In this document: piece by piece, positions 6,763-14,196 of the stretch
How the letters are laid out: each line of letters opens with the position of its first letter
Numbering within the stretch: the first letter of the stretch is position 1
Assembly: GCA_047973085.1 (NCBI GenBank)
Contig: JBKEBI010000016.1
Location: 1 to 17,409 of the forward strand
Length of the DNA stretch: 17,409 nt
From: JBKEDG01 sp047973085
GTDB taxonomy: Bacteria > Bacillota_I > Bacilli_A > JBKEDG01
Reading direction: 5' to 3'
Translations under genes and position numbers: made by a program
The notes under the pieces: generated by a model
Database searches by the model: none
What the model was told of the DNA's origin: nothing
The model's input: the letters and a program-made list of their open reading frames with translations, nothing else

Positions 6763-8292
6763 CTATTTTAACTCAACTCCATTTAATTTAGGACTTCCTG
6801 ATGGATGTATTTCAAATCCTTCAACATTTGTACTCATTGCAGTAATTCTTTCACTATAGTGGAAAGGAATATGTACATAATCATCCATTATAATTTGTTG
6901 CGCTTCATCATATAACTCAAATCTTTCTTCTTCATTATCTGAAATTGCTGCAGCATCTAATACCGCATCTAATTCTGGATTAGAATAGAATGTTCTATTT
7001 CCTGCTGATCCGATATTATCTGAATGAAATAATGGAGATAATCCATAATTTGGATCTCCTGTAACAGCAGTCCATCCTAGGATAAATACTTCATGATCAC
7101 CTTTTGCAGTTGCTTCTAAGTAAGCACCCCATTCCATTTGTTCAACGGTAACTGTAACTCCAATTTCTTTAAGTTGTGCTTGAATTGCAGTAGCAATTTG
7201 TACACGAAGTGGATTTTCATTTGTAAGAATTGTAAATGATAAATCACTCACTCCAGCTTCTGCTAATAATTTTTTAGCTTCTTCTGGATCATATTCATAC
7301 GCTGGAATATCAGCATTATAACCATTAGCTTTTAATGATAACGGAGTATTTGCATGTTGTGCCATACCATTTAAAATTGTTTTAGCATCAACTATTTCAT
7401 CATAATTAATTCCAAGATTAATTGCTTTTCTAACTCTTACATCTTGAAACTTTTCATTTTCCATGTTAAATCCAGCATACGCATATGATAAATCGTAATC
7501 CTTTTCATACTTTAATGAATCATCAGACTCTACTGTAGCAAAATCTGCATTATCAACATCATAAGCAATATCAATATCTCCACCTTGAAGTGCAAGTAAT
7601 CTTGTACTGTTTTCAGGATATGGATAGAAAGTAACACCAGATACTTTTGCTGCTTTATCTTCATTCCAATAATCATCAAATTTTACTAGTTTTGTATGTT
7701 TACCTTTTTGGAACTCTTCAAATTTAAATGGTGCAGTCCCAATTGGATCATTCCCATCATTACCAGAACCATAATCATCACCTTGTTCTGTAACAGCTTT
7801 TTCACTTAATACTGCAATTGTAGTATGAGCTAAAGCTGGAAGTAATCCTAAATCTACTTCAGCCGTAGTAATCTTCACAGTATAATCATCCACTGCTTCC
7901 ACACTTGCAATTGATTCTACTAAGTGTCCAACTTCTGTTGACTCTTGAGCTCTTTCTAATGAGAATACAACATCACTTGCCATCATTTCCTCACCATTAT
8001 GGAATTTAACACCTTCTTCTAATTTGAAAGTCCACTCTTTTCCGTCATTTTCCCATTCTTTTGCAAGAAGTGGTTTGATTTCTAAATCTGCAGTTTGTTC
8101 TACAAGACTTTCATAGATGTTAGTTCTAACTCTTGATGAAGCTTGGTCGTTAACAGCATGAGGATCAAGAGATACTGGATCTGCTCCACTACCAACCTTA
8201 AGTACTTCCCCACTTTCATCACTGCTTGAACCACAAGCAACTAATGTTATTGCTAGCGTAAATGCCAACAACACTTTAAAAATTTTTTTCAT
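6763..8292 (-). CDS. peptide-binding lipoprotein (SBP family 5, OppA/DppA-like)
   Basis: A 509-residue extracellular solute-binding protein, first gene of the transporter operon. The signal peptide is MKKIFKVLLAFTLAITLVAC with lipobox LVAC, so Cys20 should be lipidated and anchor the protein outside the membrane. The mature part begins with a Ser/Gly-rich linker. Family-5 landmarks follow: DPVSLDPHAVND, IYESLVEQ, KEWENDGKEWTFKLEEGVKFHNGE, VDDYTVKI, GTAPFKFEEF and IPFHYSERI near the end. The length is typical for DppA/OppA. The ligand cannot be inferred. The ribosome site is an AGAGAGAGG stretch upstream of the ATG at 8292. Confidence 0.92.
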   Translation of the reverse strand: MKKIFKVLLAFTLAITLVACGSSSDESGEVLKVGSGADPVSLDPHAVNDQASSRVRTNIYESLVEQTADLEIKPLLAKEWENDGKEWTFKLEEGVKFHNGEEMMASDVVFSLERAQESTEVGHLVESIASVEAVDDYTVKITTAEVDLGLLPALAHTTIAVLSEKAVTEQGDDYGSGNDGNDPIGTAPFKFEEFQKGKHTKLVKFDDYWNEDKAAKVSGVTFYPYPENSTRLLALQGGDIDIAYDVDNADFATVESDDSLKYEKDYDLSYAYAGFNMENEKFQDVRVRKAINLGINYDEIVDAKTILNGMAQHANTPLSLKANGYNADIPAYEYDPEEAKKLLAEAGVSDLSFTILTNENPLRVQIATAIQAQLKEIGVTVTVEQMEWGAYLEATAKGDHEVFILGWTAVTGDPNYGLSPLFHSDNIGSAGNRTFYSNPELDAVLDAAAISDNEEERFELYDEAQQIIMDDYVHIPFHYSERITAMSTNVEGFEIHPSGSPKLNGVELK

Positions 8293-8328
8293 TTTGGAAA
8301 CCTCTCTCTCTAATGTTTTATAAACCCC

Positions 8329-8356
8329 ATTTTACAGTAAATAAATTAAATGTCAA
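8329..8356 (-). promoter_or_regulatory. promoter of the Opp/Dpp operon
   Basis: On the - strand, consensus TTGACA (8351-8356), a 16-base spacer, and TAAAAT (8329-8334) directly preceded by TG. The predicted start is about 30 bases before the ATG of the binding-protein gene. The rest of the 8293-8514 divergent gap is AT-rich, and I see no clear operator in it. Confidence 0.7.
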
Positions 8357-8514
8357 CGACTAAACCACATTTTTACTACAAAAATTGCACAACAATAACA
8401 CAATTATACATTAATCAAAGATTCCATTCATATATGTATTGCATTATTGTTTATTCTGTGAGACAATATATTATTGGATGGGTCTATTTATACAATTAGG
8501 AGGTAACATATATA

Positions 8515-8964
8515 ATGTTTGATGAACACTACAATTATATGAAGATAATCAATCTTCGCTATGGATCAATATATTTAATTACAACAGTAGCTTTTACTTT
8601 GCTTTTTCTATTAACAAAATTTCTATTTCTACTACTTCTTGCTATGATGATGGTCATGTACCTTACAAATTTTATTATTACCGCAAAAAGATACTTAAAA
8701 TATTTAATGACTTTAGATGGAAAAGAAATTTCTAAAATATCTGGTTTAAACAAAAAAATTATTTTTCATAAAATCAATAACATTCCTGTTTTTAGTAATG
8801 AAGTAATTTGCTTAAGAGATACAGAAATTGAAGTAAGTATCAGAGCGAATGGAAAACTATACAAGAAAGTAAAACTACATGTAAAAAAGGAATTTAATAA
8901 TATGGAATTTAAAGATAAAAAACTACTTTTTAATAACATTACTATAGACTACAAAAAACGTTAG
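8515..8964 (+). CDS. small two-helix membrane protein, unknown function
   Basis: 149 residues, not recognised. Two adjacent hydrophobic segments (about residues 19-37 and 38-57) suggest a helical hairpin in the membrane. They are followed by a basic, mostly polar domain of about 90 residues with alternating hydrophobic positions (for example VKLHVKKEF and LLFNNITIDY) that look like beta strands. The start at 8515 has AGGAGG (8498-8503) at 11 bases. It diverges from the transporter operon and converges on the methionine sulfoxide reductase gene. The layout resembles small PH-like membrane proteins such as the one at 13709-14131, but I see no sequence match good enough to say so. Confidence 0.7.
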   Translation: MFDEHYNYMKIINLRYGSIYLITTVAFTLLFLLTKFLFLLLLAMMMVMYLTNFIITAKRYLKYLMTLDGKEISKISGLNKKIIFHKINNIPVFSNEVICLRDTEIEVSIRANGKLYKKVKLHVKKEFNNMEFKDKKLLFNNITIDYKKR

Positions 8965-8982
8965 GTATAAGCCTAGCGTTTT
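8955..8982. terminator. shared bidirectional terminator
   Basis: AAAACGTTAGG (8955-8965) pairs with CCTAGCGTTTT (8972-8982), one G-T wobble, 6-base loop. The TAG of the + gene (8962-8964) is inside the left arm. The TAA of the - gene (8981-8983) touches the right arm. Confidence 0.8.
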
Positions 8983-9415
8983 ATAATATATAATTTTCTA
9001 TATAATCTACAACTTCTTTAAACTTATCAACAAGATCTGCATCAAATCTACTTTTAATAGGAGAATCAATATCCATAACTCCAATTACTTCTCCATCTTT
9101 ATGAAGTGGAATTACAAGCTCAGAACTAGATGCAATATCACATGCAATATGTCCACAGAAATTATGAACATCATCCACAATAATAAGTTCATTTTTTGAA
9201 AATGCACTCCCGCAAACACCTTTATCTATATCTATGATACTTGTTGCTTTCTTACCGTTAAATGGTCCAAGAACAAGCGCCTTGTAATCTTGATTGTAAA
9301 TATAAAATCCAACCCAATTCAAATCAAGGATTTCCTCCATACAAATACTACTTATATTCCCAAGTTGACTAATTATATTACCATTTTTTGTATACTCTTT
9401 TATAATCTCTAACAT
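8981..9415 (-). CDS. GAF-domain free methionine-(R)-sulfoxide reductase-like protein
   Basis: A 144-residue single GAF domain of the fRMsr family (E. coli YebR/MsrC, B. subtilis YtsP), which reduces free methionine-R-sulfoxide in the cytoplasm. Landmarks: NWVGFYIY (33-40), LVLGPFNGK (48-55), KGVCGSAF (66-72), VDDVHNFCGHIACD (80-93), SSSELVIPL and VIGVMDIDSP (110-119). The two cysteines usually placed at GVCG (Cys68) and HIAC (Cys92) are present. The third family cysteine, about ten residues before GVCG (GKPACxRI in relatives), is Thr/Ala here, and an extra Cys87 precedes GHIAC. The start at 9415 has AGGAGG at 4-5 bases, 8 bases after the U32 gene, so the two form an operon. Family confident; activity inferred. 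Confidence 0.85.
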   Translation of the reverse strand: MLEIIKEYTKNGNIISQLGNISSICMEEILDLNWVGFYIYNQDYKALVLGPFNGKKATSIIDIDKGVCGSAFSKNELIIVDDVHNFCGHIACDIASSSELVIPLHKDGEVIGVMDIDSPIKSRFDADLVDKFKEVVDYIENYIL

Positions 9416-9423
9416 AATTCCTC

Positions 9424-11619
9424 CTATTTTAAATCTTTCAAGTAAGTATCACTATAACCAGTAATATTTTTACTAAAAATATTTTCAATTACCTCACTTA
9501 CATTTTCTTCATCAGTAAATCTAATGTAATAATCCATACTATACTCTAATAATTGACTATTATATATAGGCTTAGAAGAAAGTAACGCTAGTTTATCATA
9601 ATTTTGTTTAAGAAGTCTATACCTTATATTATTAATCTCTATTTCATACTTATTATCACAACAAATACTACAACTTCCACAACTATGTATCTTAGACTTA
9701 TTTAATGGGCAATATTTCATATACATCACATCTATATAACCATATAAAAATCCTATTGATTTTGATAAATTAAATTCACTTAAATCTCCATATTTATTTT
9801 CAACTGAAAGAATTGTTTTATAGCAGTAATTCAAAAGCATTTGTTGATTAATTATATTAGTTGTATTTAAACTATAATGTGAAATAACAGATTTATTATA
9901 ATTTTTTAGTCTTTCTAAACCACCTAACTCACTAATTACAACACCATCATACTCATCATCTATATCATAACACTCAATATATTCTTCACTTACCACGCTT
10001 GGAAAAAGCTTATAAACTTTCTTAAATAGTTTTTTTGCATTATTTAACAAACCATCATCACTTATTACTAAAATAAACGATTTATCTAAATGAACTAATT
10101 CATTTAATTGCTCCGTGTTTCTAATTTCAATATATAAAGTACTTTCACTAAGTTTTTCTTTCACACTTTTGTATTCAAATTTTATATCTTGATGAACTAC
10201 ATTTAGTAAATCTTTTTTTATATCTTCGTATATTTGCCTTCTAATCGCATTTAGTTCACTTATTTGAATAAACCCTGCTTCATAATTTATATTAATATAA
10301 AAATCAAATGGATAATCATTTGTTTTACTTAGTTGCTTTAAGACTTTATCTTTACTAACTGCAAGTGTTTTTGCAAAATCAAGAACTGAATCTGAATAAT
10401 ACTTTTTACCATTACAAATGACTTCAATTCTAGATCCCAACTTCATATTTACATCAAGCTTATAAATTTGTTTTTTATAACAATTTAAAGCTCCCTTTTT
10501 TAAAGCGGATTTTACAGCAAAACTGTTCACAACATATACATCACAATTAACAAGATTACTATGTTTTGATTTAATGCGAAAAGTATTATTCCCAACTCTT
10601 TCTATAACATCAATAGTTTGACCTGTTTCAAAATCGTTTTTTATAAAACGGATTTTATCTAAATGCACAATATCTTTTTCACACTCAATATAAACCCATT
10701 TATTATCTTGCTTTAGAACCCTACCTACGTAATAACCAGAATTATTAATCCTTTTGTTATTGTTAATATCATTTGAAGAATTTATATACCCTGTTGTAAA
10801 TTCACGATTATAAACCTTAGATAAGTCAGATGTATTACAACTAGTTTTATCAACAAGTTTTCGATATATATTAGTAGTTAATCCAATATATTCTTGCTGT
10901 TTAAGTCTTCCTTCTATTTTTACTGAAGAAACACCCATAGAAGCAAGTTTATCTATACTAGAACTAGCATTTAAGTCTTTAAAAGAGAGACTATATTCAC
11001 TAGGTTTAAGTATTATTCCATCTTTATATAGTGAAGTTTCCATTCTACAAAATTGTGAGCATTTTCCCCTATTACCCGATAAATTAGATTCAATTGATGA
11101 AATCAAACAGAGTCCAGAATAACTTGTACAAAGTGCTCCGTGAACAAATACTTCTGTTTCAATTCCTATATCTACAATATCTTTAATTTCTTCAACACTT
11201 AATTCACGACTTATTACAACTCTATTTGAACCTAATCTTTTAACAAATTTTGCAGCAAAGCTATTTCCAATATTCATCTGTGTAGAACAATGAACTTCCA
11301 TATCTTCAAATGCATTTGAAACAACTTCAATTAGAGAAAAATCTTGAAGAATAATTCCATCAACTCCAATAGAATGTAAATAGTTTACTTCAGAAAAAAA
11401 TAGGGGTAACTCTTCTGTTTTTATTACCGTATTTAAAGTAACATAAGTCTTTGTATAATGTAATTTGGCAAATTTCACAATTTCACTCACTTCAGAATGA
11501 GTATTTTTGGCATTTTCTCGTGCTCCAAAAATATTAGAACTAAAATAGATTGCATCTGCCCCAGACATAATAGCAACCTTAGCACTTACCAAATTTTTTA
11601 CAGGACTTAATACTTCCAA
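9424..11619 (-). CDS. U32-family protein, RlhA-like (23S rRNA C-hydroxylation type)
   Basis: A 731-residue member of the U32 'collagenase-like peptidase' family. The long form with this architecture includes E. coli RlhA (YdcP), which makes 5-hydroxycytidine in 23S rRNA. The N-terminal TIM-barrel half has GADAIYFSS (20-28), SRELSVEEI and the U32 signature EVFVHGALCTSYSGLC (156-171). It is followed by SGNRGKCSQFCR, giving four cysteines (164, 171, 187, 191) able to bind an iron-sulfur cluster. A middle region resembles the collagenase/DUF3656 part. Near the C-terminus are C637, C647, C650, C653 and C654, a possible second metal site. Start: TTG at 11617-11619 with GGAGG (11628-11632) 8 bases upstream. 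A TTG five codons earlier would overlap that ribosome site. It is co-transcribed with the downstream sulfoxide reductase gene. Confidence 0.87.
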   Translation of the reverse strand: MEVLSPVKNLVSAKVAIMSGADAIYFSSNIFGARENAKNTHSEVSEIVKFAKLHYTKTYVTLNTVIKTEELPLFFSEVNYLHSIGVDGIILQDFSLIEVVSNAFEDMEVHCSTQMNIGNSFAAKFVKRLGSNRVVISRELSVEEIKDIVDIGIETEVFVHGALCTSYSGLCLISSIESNLSGNRGKCSQFCRMETSLYKDGIILKPSEYSLSFKDLNASSSIDKLASMGVSSVKIEGRLKQQEYIGLTTNIYRKLVDKTSCNTSDLSKVYNREFTTGYINSSNDINNNKRINNSGYYVGRVLKQDNKWVYIECEKDIVHLDKIRFIKNDFETGQTIDVIERVGNNTFRIKSKHSNLVNCDVYVVNSFAVKSALKKGALNCYKKQIYKLDVNMKLGSRIEVICNGKKYYSDSVLDFAKTLAVSKDKVLKQLSKTNDYPFDFYININYEAGFIQISELNAIRRQIYEDIKKDLLNVVHQDIKFEYKSVKEKLSESTLYIEIRNTEQLNELVHLDKSFILVISDDGLLNNAKKLFKKVYKLFPSVVSEEYIECYDIDDEYDGVVISELGGLERLKNYNKSVISHYSLNTTNIINQQMLLNYCYKTILSVENKYGDLSEFNLSKSIGFLYGYIDVMYMKYCPLNKSKIHSCGSCSICCDNKYEIEINNIRYRLLKQNYDKLALLSSKPIYNSQLLEYSMDYYIRFTDEENVSEVIENIFSKNITGYSDTYLKDLK

Positions 11620-11638
11620 ACTACTAACCTCCAATTAC

Positions 11639-11672
11639 AAAAAAGCCATATATAGATTTACTATACATGGGC
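11639..11672 (-). terminator. terminator of the 39-residue gene, just before the U32 gene
   Basis: On the - strand the stem 11672-11661 pairs with 11655-11645 (11 pairs, one bulged C, one G-T wobble, 5-base loop), then TTTTTT (11644-11639). The GGAGG of the U32 gene begins only 6 bases after the T run, so readthrough here would decide U32 expression unless a promoter lies inside the small gene. Confidence 0.78.
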
Positions 11673-11677
11673 AAAAA

Positions 11678-11797
11678 TTATGCAGCTATAAAATAAACCA
11701 CAAATCCAATTCCAACTAATTTAATAGTAGGAATAGCAGCTATAACAGCATTTTCTAATACTTTTGATTTGCTAATTTTTCCATTCTCTTTTCTCAT
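11678..11797 (-). CDS. 39-residue single-helix membrane protein
   Basis: ATG at 11797 to TAA at 11678-11680. The protein begins MRKENGKISKSKVLENA, a basic N-terminus, then has one hydrophobic helix (about residues 17-39, VIAAIPTIK then LVGIGFVVYFIAA). An AAGGAG sits 8 bases before the ATG. A 17-spaced promoter lies at 11838-11866 and a terminator follows at 11639-11672, so this short frame is a complete transcription unit. I do not recognise it. The positive-inside rule puts the N-terminus in the cytoplasm. It could be a small membrane regulator, a toxin-like peptide, or a leader peptide for the U32 operon. The gene-like signals are seen; any role is a guess. Confidence 0.72.
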   Translation of the reverse strand: MRKENGKISKSKVLENAVIAAIPTIKLVGIGFVVYFIAA

Positions 11798-11837
11798 AAT
11801 TGTTTCTCCTTTAATACATATTTTTTCAACCTTATGT

Positions 11838-11866
11838 ATTATAACGTAAACAAATTATAAAAGCAA
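11838..11866 (-). promoter_or_regulatory. promoter of the 39-residue gene
   Basis: On the - strand, TTGCTT (11861-11866), exactly 17 bases, TATAAT (11838-11843). The predicted start is near 11831, giving a leader of about 34 bases before the ATG at 11797. Confidence 0.75.
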
Positions 11867-11878
11867 CAATTTTGCACT

Positions 11879-11900
11879 AAAAAATGAATAAATTTTTCAT
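11879..11900 (-). terminator. weak terminator after the RluA-type gene
   Basis: ATGAA/TTCAT (11884-11888 with 11896-11900) followed on the - strand by six T. The stem is short and AT-only, so it is a weak or leaky terminator at best. Confidence 0.4.
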
Positions 11901-11901
11901 C

Positions 11902-12720
11902 TTAAAATCTATTGAAATCATTAGGTATTTTACAGGTAATATTTATACGCTTATTTGTAACTGGATGTATAAAATCAAACCTATATGCATGCAGTGCTAA
12001 ACGTTTAATTTTCTTTGATTTAGACCCATACTTCATATCTCCTAAAATTGGATGTCCCAACTCTTTTAAATGTACTCTAATCTGATTCTTTCTTCCTGTC
12101 TCAATATTAACATCAAGTAAACTATAATCACTACCCTTTTTCATAACTTTATAGTTTGTAATAGCATTTTTCCCCTCATGACTAGAATAAACATATCCAT
12201 CTTTACTCTCAGTCAAATTTGAAACAATTTTACCACTCTTACTAACAACACCTTCTACAACAGCATAATAACCTCTGACTTTTACAATATCATTCCAATT
12301 ATTTTGCATCTGATTTTTAATTTTTTCATTTTTTGCAACAATAAACACTCCACTAGTAGCTTTATCAAGACGATGTAAAATATAAACATTTGCATTTACA
12401 TTTGACTTATCTAAATATTTTAATATTAAACTTATAGCAGTATATTCTCCTCTTGCATTTCTTACCGATAAAATATTTGCTGGTTTATTAATTGCAATAA
12501 AATATTCATCCTCATATAAAACATCTAATTCATCATCAGATCTATACTTACTGATTTCAATATCATCTCCAACATTTAAAAGATAGTCAAACTGACTAAT
12601 AGCACTTCCGTTAACTCTTACTTGTTTATATTTAAGTAAAGACTTAATATTATTTCTAGAATATCCCTTTAATTCTTTTAATAAATACTTCATTAATTCT
12701 TCTTTATACTTCACTTCCAT
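11902..12720 (-). CDS. RluA-family pseudouridine synthase
   Basis: 272 residues. An N-terminal S4 RNA-binding domain (YLLKELKGYSRNNIKSLLKYKQVRVNG, about residues 12-38, through the GDDIEI turn) is joined to the RluA catalytic domain. The catalytic motif HRLDKATSG contains Asp119, the nucleophile for converting uridine to pseudouridine in rRNA or tRNA. Also typical are INKPANILS (77-85), TGRKNQIRVHL and GHPILGDMKYG. Which uridine is modified cannot be told among the RluA/C/D relatives. The start at 12720 has AGGTGAT close upstream. A second ATG at codon 10 lacks a better site. It diverges from the EamA gene, with both promoters packed in 92 bases. Confidence 0.9.
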   Translation of the reverse strand: MEVKYKEELMKYLLKELKGYSRNNIKSLLKYKQVRVNGSAISQFDYLLNVGDDIEISKYRSDDELDVLYEDEYFIAINKPANILSVRNARGEYTAISLILKYLDKSNVNANVYILHRLDKATSGVFIVAKNEKIKNQMQNNWNDIVKVRGYYAVVEGVVSKSGKIVSNLTESKDGYVYSSHEGKNAITNYKVMKKGSDYSLLDVNIETGRKNQIRVHLKELGHPILGDMKYGSKSKKIKRLALHAYRFDFIHPVTNKRINITCKIPNDFNRF

Positions 12721-12742
12721 TATATCACCTACTTACTATAAT

Positions 12743-12751
12743 ATTATAGCA
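12743..12751 (-). promoter_or_regulatory. extended -10 of the RluA-type gene
   Basis: TGCTATAAT on the - strand (12751-12743), a perfect extended -10 without a clear -35. The predicted start is about 12736, only some 15 bases before the ATG. Confidence 0.6.
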
Positions 12752-12764
12752 TATAATATCCATA

Positions 12765-12793
12765 TTGACTTTTAAATATATTTTATATAAAAT
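12765..12793 (+). promoter_or_regulatory. promoter of the EamA gene
   Basis: TTGACT (12765-12770), 17 bases, TAAAAT (12788-12793). The predicted transcript start, about 12800, coincides with the AAAGGAG ribosome site, so the mRNA leader is only about 13 bases. Confidence 0.72.
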
Positions 12794-12812
12794 ACTTTTA
12801 AAGGAGAATTAT

Positions 12813-13712
12813 ATGAATAAATCACATGTTGCTGTACTATCAGGCTTTTTAGTATCACTACTTTTTGGCTTTACCTTTATGTTTATCACCATTGGACTTA
12901 AATATACCACACCTAATATATTACTTGCTTATAGATTTGGTATAGCATTTATTATACTAACTATTTTAATAAAACTGAAAATATTTAGAGTAAATTTTAA
13001 AAACAAAAAAATCTTTCCATTATTTTTACTCGCATTAATAAATCCTGTAATTAACTTTATAACTGAGGCAAATTCGCTTAGATATATCACTACAATACAA
13101 GTAGCAATATTTTTATCACTAGCTCCAATTGTAGTACTTATTCTATCACGCATATTACTTAAAGAAAGCGTTACTAAAGCACAAACAACATTTATTATTT
13201 TATCAGTAGCCGGAGTTTTAATTTCTATCCTTGATTCAATCAAATCACAGGAAAACACATCGATGATTGGAATCATATTAATAATAATTACTGTAATAAC
13301 TATTGCCTTTCATGGAATCCTTACTAAGCATTTATCTAAATATAATTACACTGCAAACGAAATGACTTATGTAATGGTTACACTTGGCTTCGCTACATTT
13401 TTGACTATGTCAGTAATATCTAGCCCTATTAAAGAAATAATAGCACCTATATATGAAATAGAATTTATGTTATCTGTTCTATATTTAGCAGTTGGTGCAT
13501 CAATTATTGCATATGGATTATATAATTTTATGTATACACAAATATCAACAGCTGCAACAAGTGTTTTCATTAACCTTACTACAGTAGTATCAACTATTGT
13601 TGGAGTAGTATTATTAAATGAAACACTTAATATTATGCAAATAGTAGGATGTGTATTAATAGTTGCAGGAGTAGTAGGAACAAATATTATAGAATATAAA
13701 AAAAGGCGCTAA
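12813..13712 (+). CDS. EamA/DMT-family membrane transporter
   Basis: A 299-residue protein of the drug/metabolite transporter superfamily. About ten hydrophobic helices are arranged as two EamA repeats (roughly residues 8-135 and 145-290). The first contains TPNILLAYRFGIAFIIL and the second ATSVFINLTTVVSTIVGVVLLNETL, the usual repeat-ending 'LxE' pattern. It probably exports amino acids or metabolites, but substrate cannot be read from sequence. An in-frame TTG at 12765 would give 16 extra residues, but it is the -35 element of the promoter. The ATG at 12813 has AAAGGAG at 6 bases. The TAA stop at 13710-13712 overlaps the stop of the convergent gene. Confidence 0.9.
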   Translation: MNKSHVAVLSGFLVSLLFGFTFMFITIGLKYTTPNILLAYRFGIAFIILTILIKLKIFRVNFKNKKIFPLFLLALINPVINFITEANSLRYITTIQVAIFLSLAPIVVLILSRILLKESVTKAQTTFIILSVAGVLISILDSIKSQENTSMIGIILIIITVITIAFHGILTKHLSKYNYTANEMTYVMVTLGFATFLTMSVISSPIKEIIAPIYEIEFMLSVLYLAVGASIIAYGLYNFMYTQISTAATSVFINLTTVVSTIVGVVLLNETLNIMQIVGCVLIVAGVVGTNIIEYKKRR

Positions 13713-13720
13713 GCCTTTTT
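13700..13720. terminator. bidirectional terminator holding both stop codons
   Basis: AAAAAGGC (13700-13707), loop GCTAA, GCCTTTTT (13713-13720). The TAA of the + gene (13710-13712) and the TAG of the - gene (complement of 13709-13711) both lie in the loop. Confidence 0.82.
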
Positions 13721-14131
13721 ATTTTCTACATAGCTAATAAATTCTTCTTCATCTTTTAGAGCAGTAACTACTTCCATCTCAGAAAATTTTCCTTCATAAA
13801 CAATACAAATACCATCCTTAACCATTTTAGAATAAAAACCATGACCACTAAATGTTTTAATTTCCTTAATTTTATCTATAGGAATTATTTTTCTAAATAA
13901 CATAAAATTTACATGTAAAATATCATTTTCAATATAACATTTTGTATTAAAGATCCAAGAAAGAGCAGTTCCTAGTAACGAGGATAAAAGCACTAGTGCA
14001 TATATACTTATAAATCCCCCATTATAAATTGAAGCAACTATCATAGTAAATAAAGCAAATGCAACCAATGTTGAAATAAGTATTGCTATCAAATCAAAAA
14101 CAAAAACTCTTTTCATTTTAAATTTCTTCAT
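13709..14131 (-). CDS. small membrane protein with PH-like C-terminal domain
   Basis: 140 residues. Two hydrophobic helices (about residues 10-35 and 40-60) are followed by a soluble domain of strands: CYIENDILHVNFMLFRKIIPIDKIKEIKTF, then GICIVYEGK, ending in a helix-like LKDEEEFISYVEN. This order, with the 'I...IKEIK' turn after a short strand pair, is typical of bacterial PH-like domains attached to membrane helices. Function is unknown for most of these. The start at 14131 has GAGGTGAG 4 bases upstream. The gene stands alone and shares its terminator with the EamA gene. Confidence 0.72.
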   Translation of the reverse strand: MKKFKMKRVFVFDLIAILISTLVAFALFTMIVASIYNGGFISIYALVLLSSLLGTALSWIFNTKCYIENDILHVNFMLFRKIIPIDKIKEIKTFSGHGFYSKMVKDGICIVYEGKFSEMEVVTALKDEEEFISYVENKKA

Positions 14132-14149
14132 TTTCTCACCTCAATTAAT

Positions 14150-14158
14150 ATTATAGCA
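14150..14158 (-). promoter_or_regulatory. extended -10 of the PH-like gene
   Basis: TGCTATAAT on the - strand (14158-14150), within a 13-base stretch (AATATTATAGCAT on +) identical to that at the RluA-type promoter. There is no good -35 at 17 bases. The predicted start is about 14143. Confidence 0.55.
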
Positions 14159-14169
14159 TTCAAACAAAT

Positions 14170-14196
14170 AAAAAAGCGAAATTTTTTCACTTTTTT
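14170..14196 (-). terminator. terminator of the hemerythrin operon
   Basis: AAAAAAGCGAAA (14170-14181) pairs with TTTCACTTTTTT (14185-14196) with one mismatch. On the - strand it ends in six T. The TAA stop of the hemerythrin gene (14195-14197) overlaps it. Confidence 0.75.

Noticed and set aside
11620..11634. Earlier TTG start for the U32 gene
   Set aside because: That codon overlaps the GGAGG itself. The TTG at 11619 is 8 bases downstream of GGAGG.
12929..13276. 115-codon frame on - inside the EamA gene
   Set aside because: Antisense shadow of a well-supported membrane protein gene; no ribosome site and no family resemblance.
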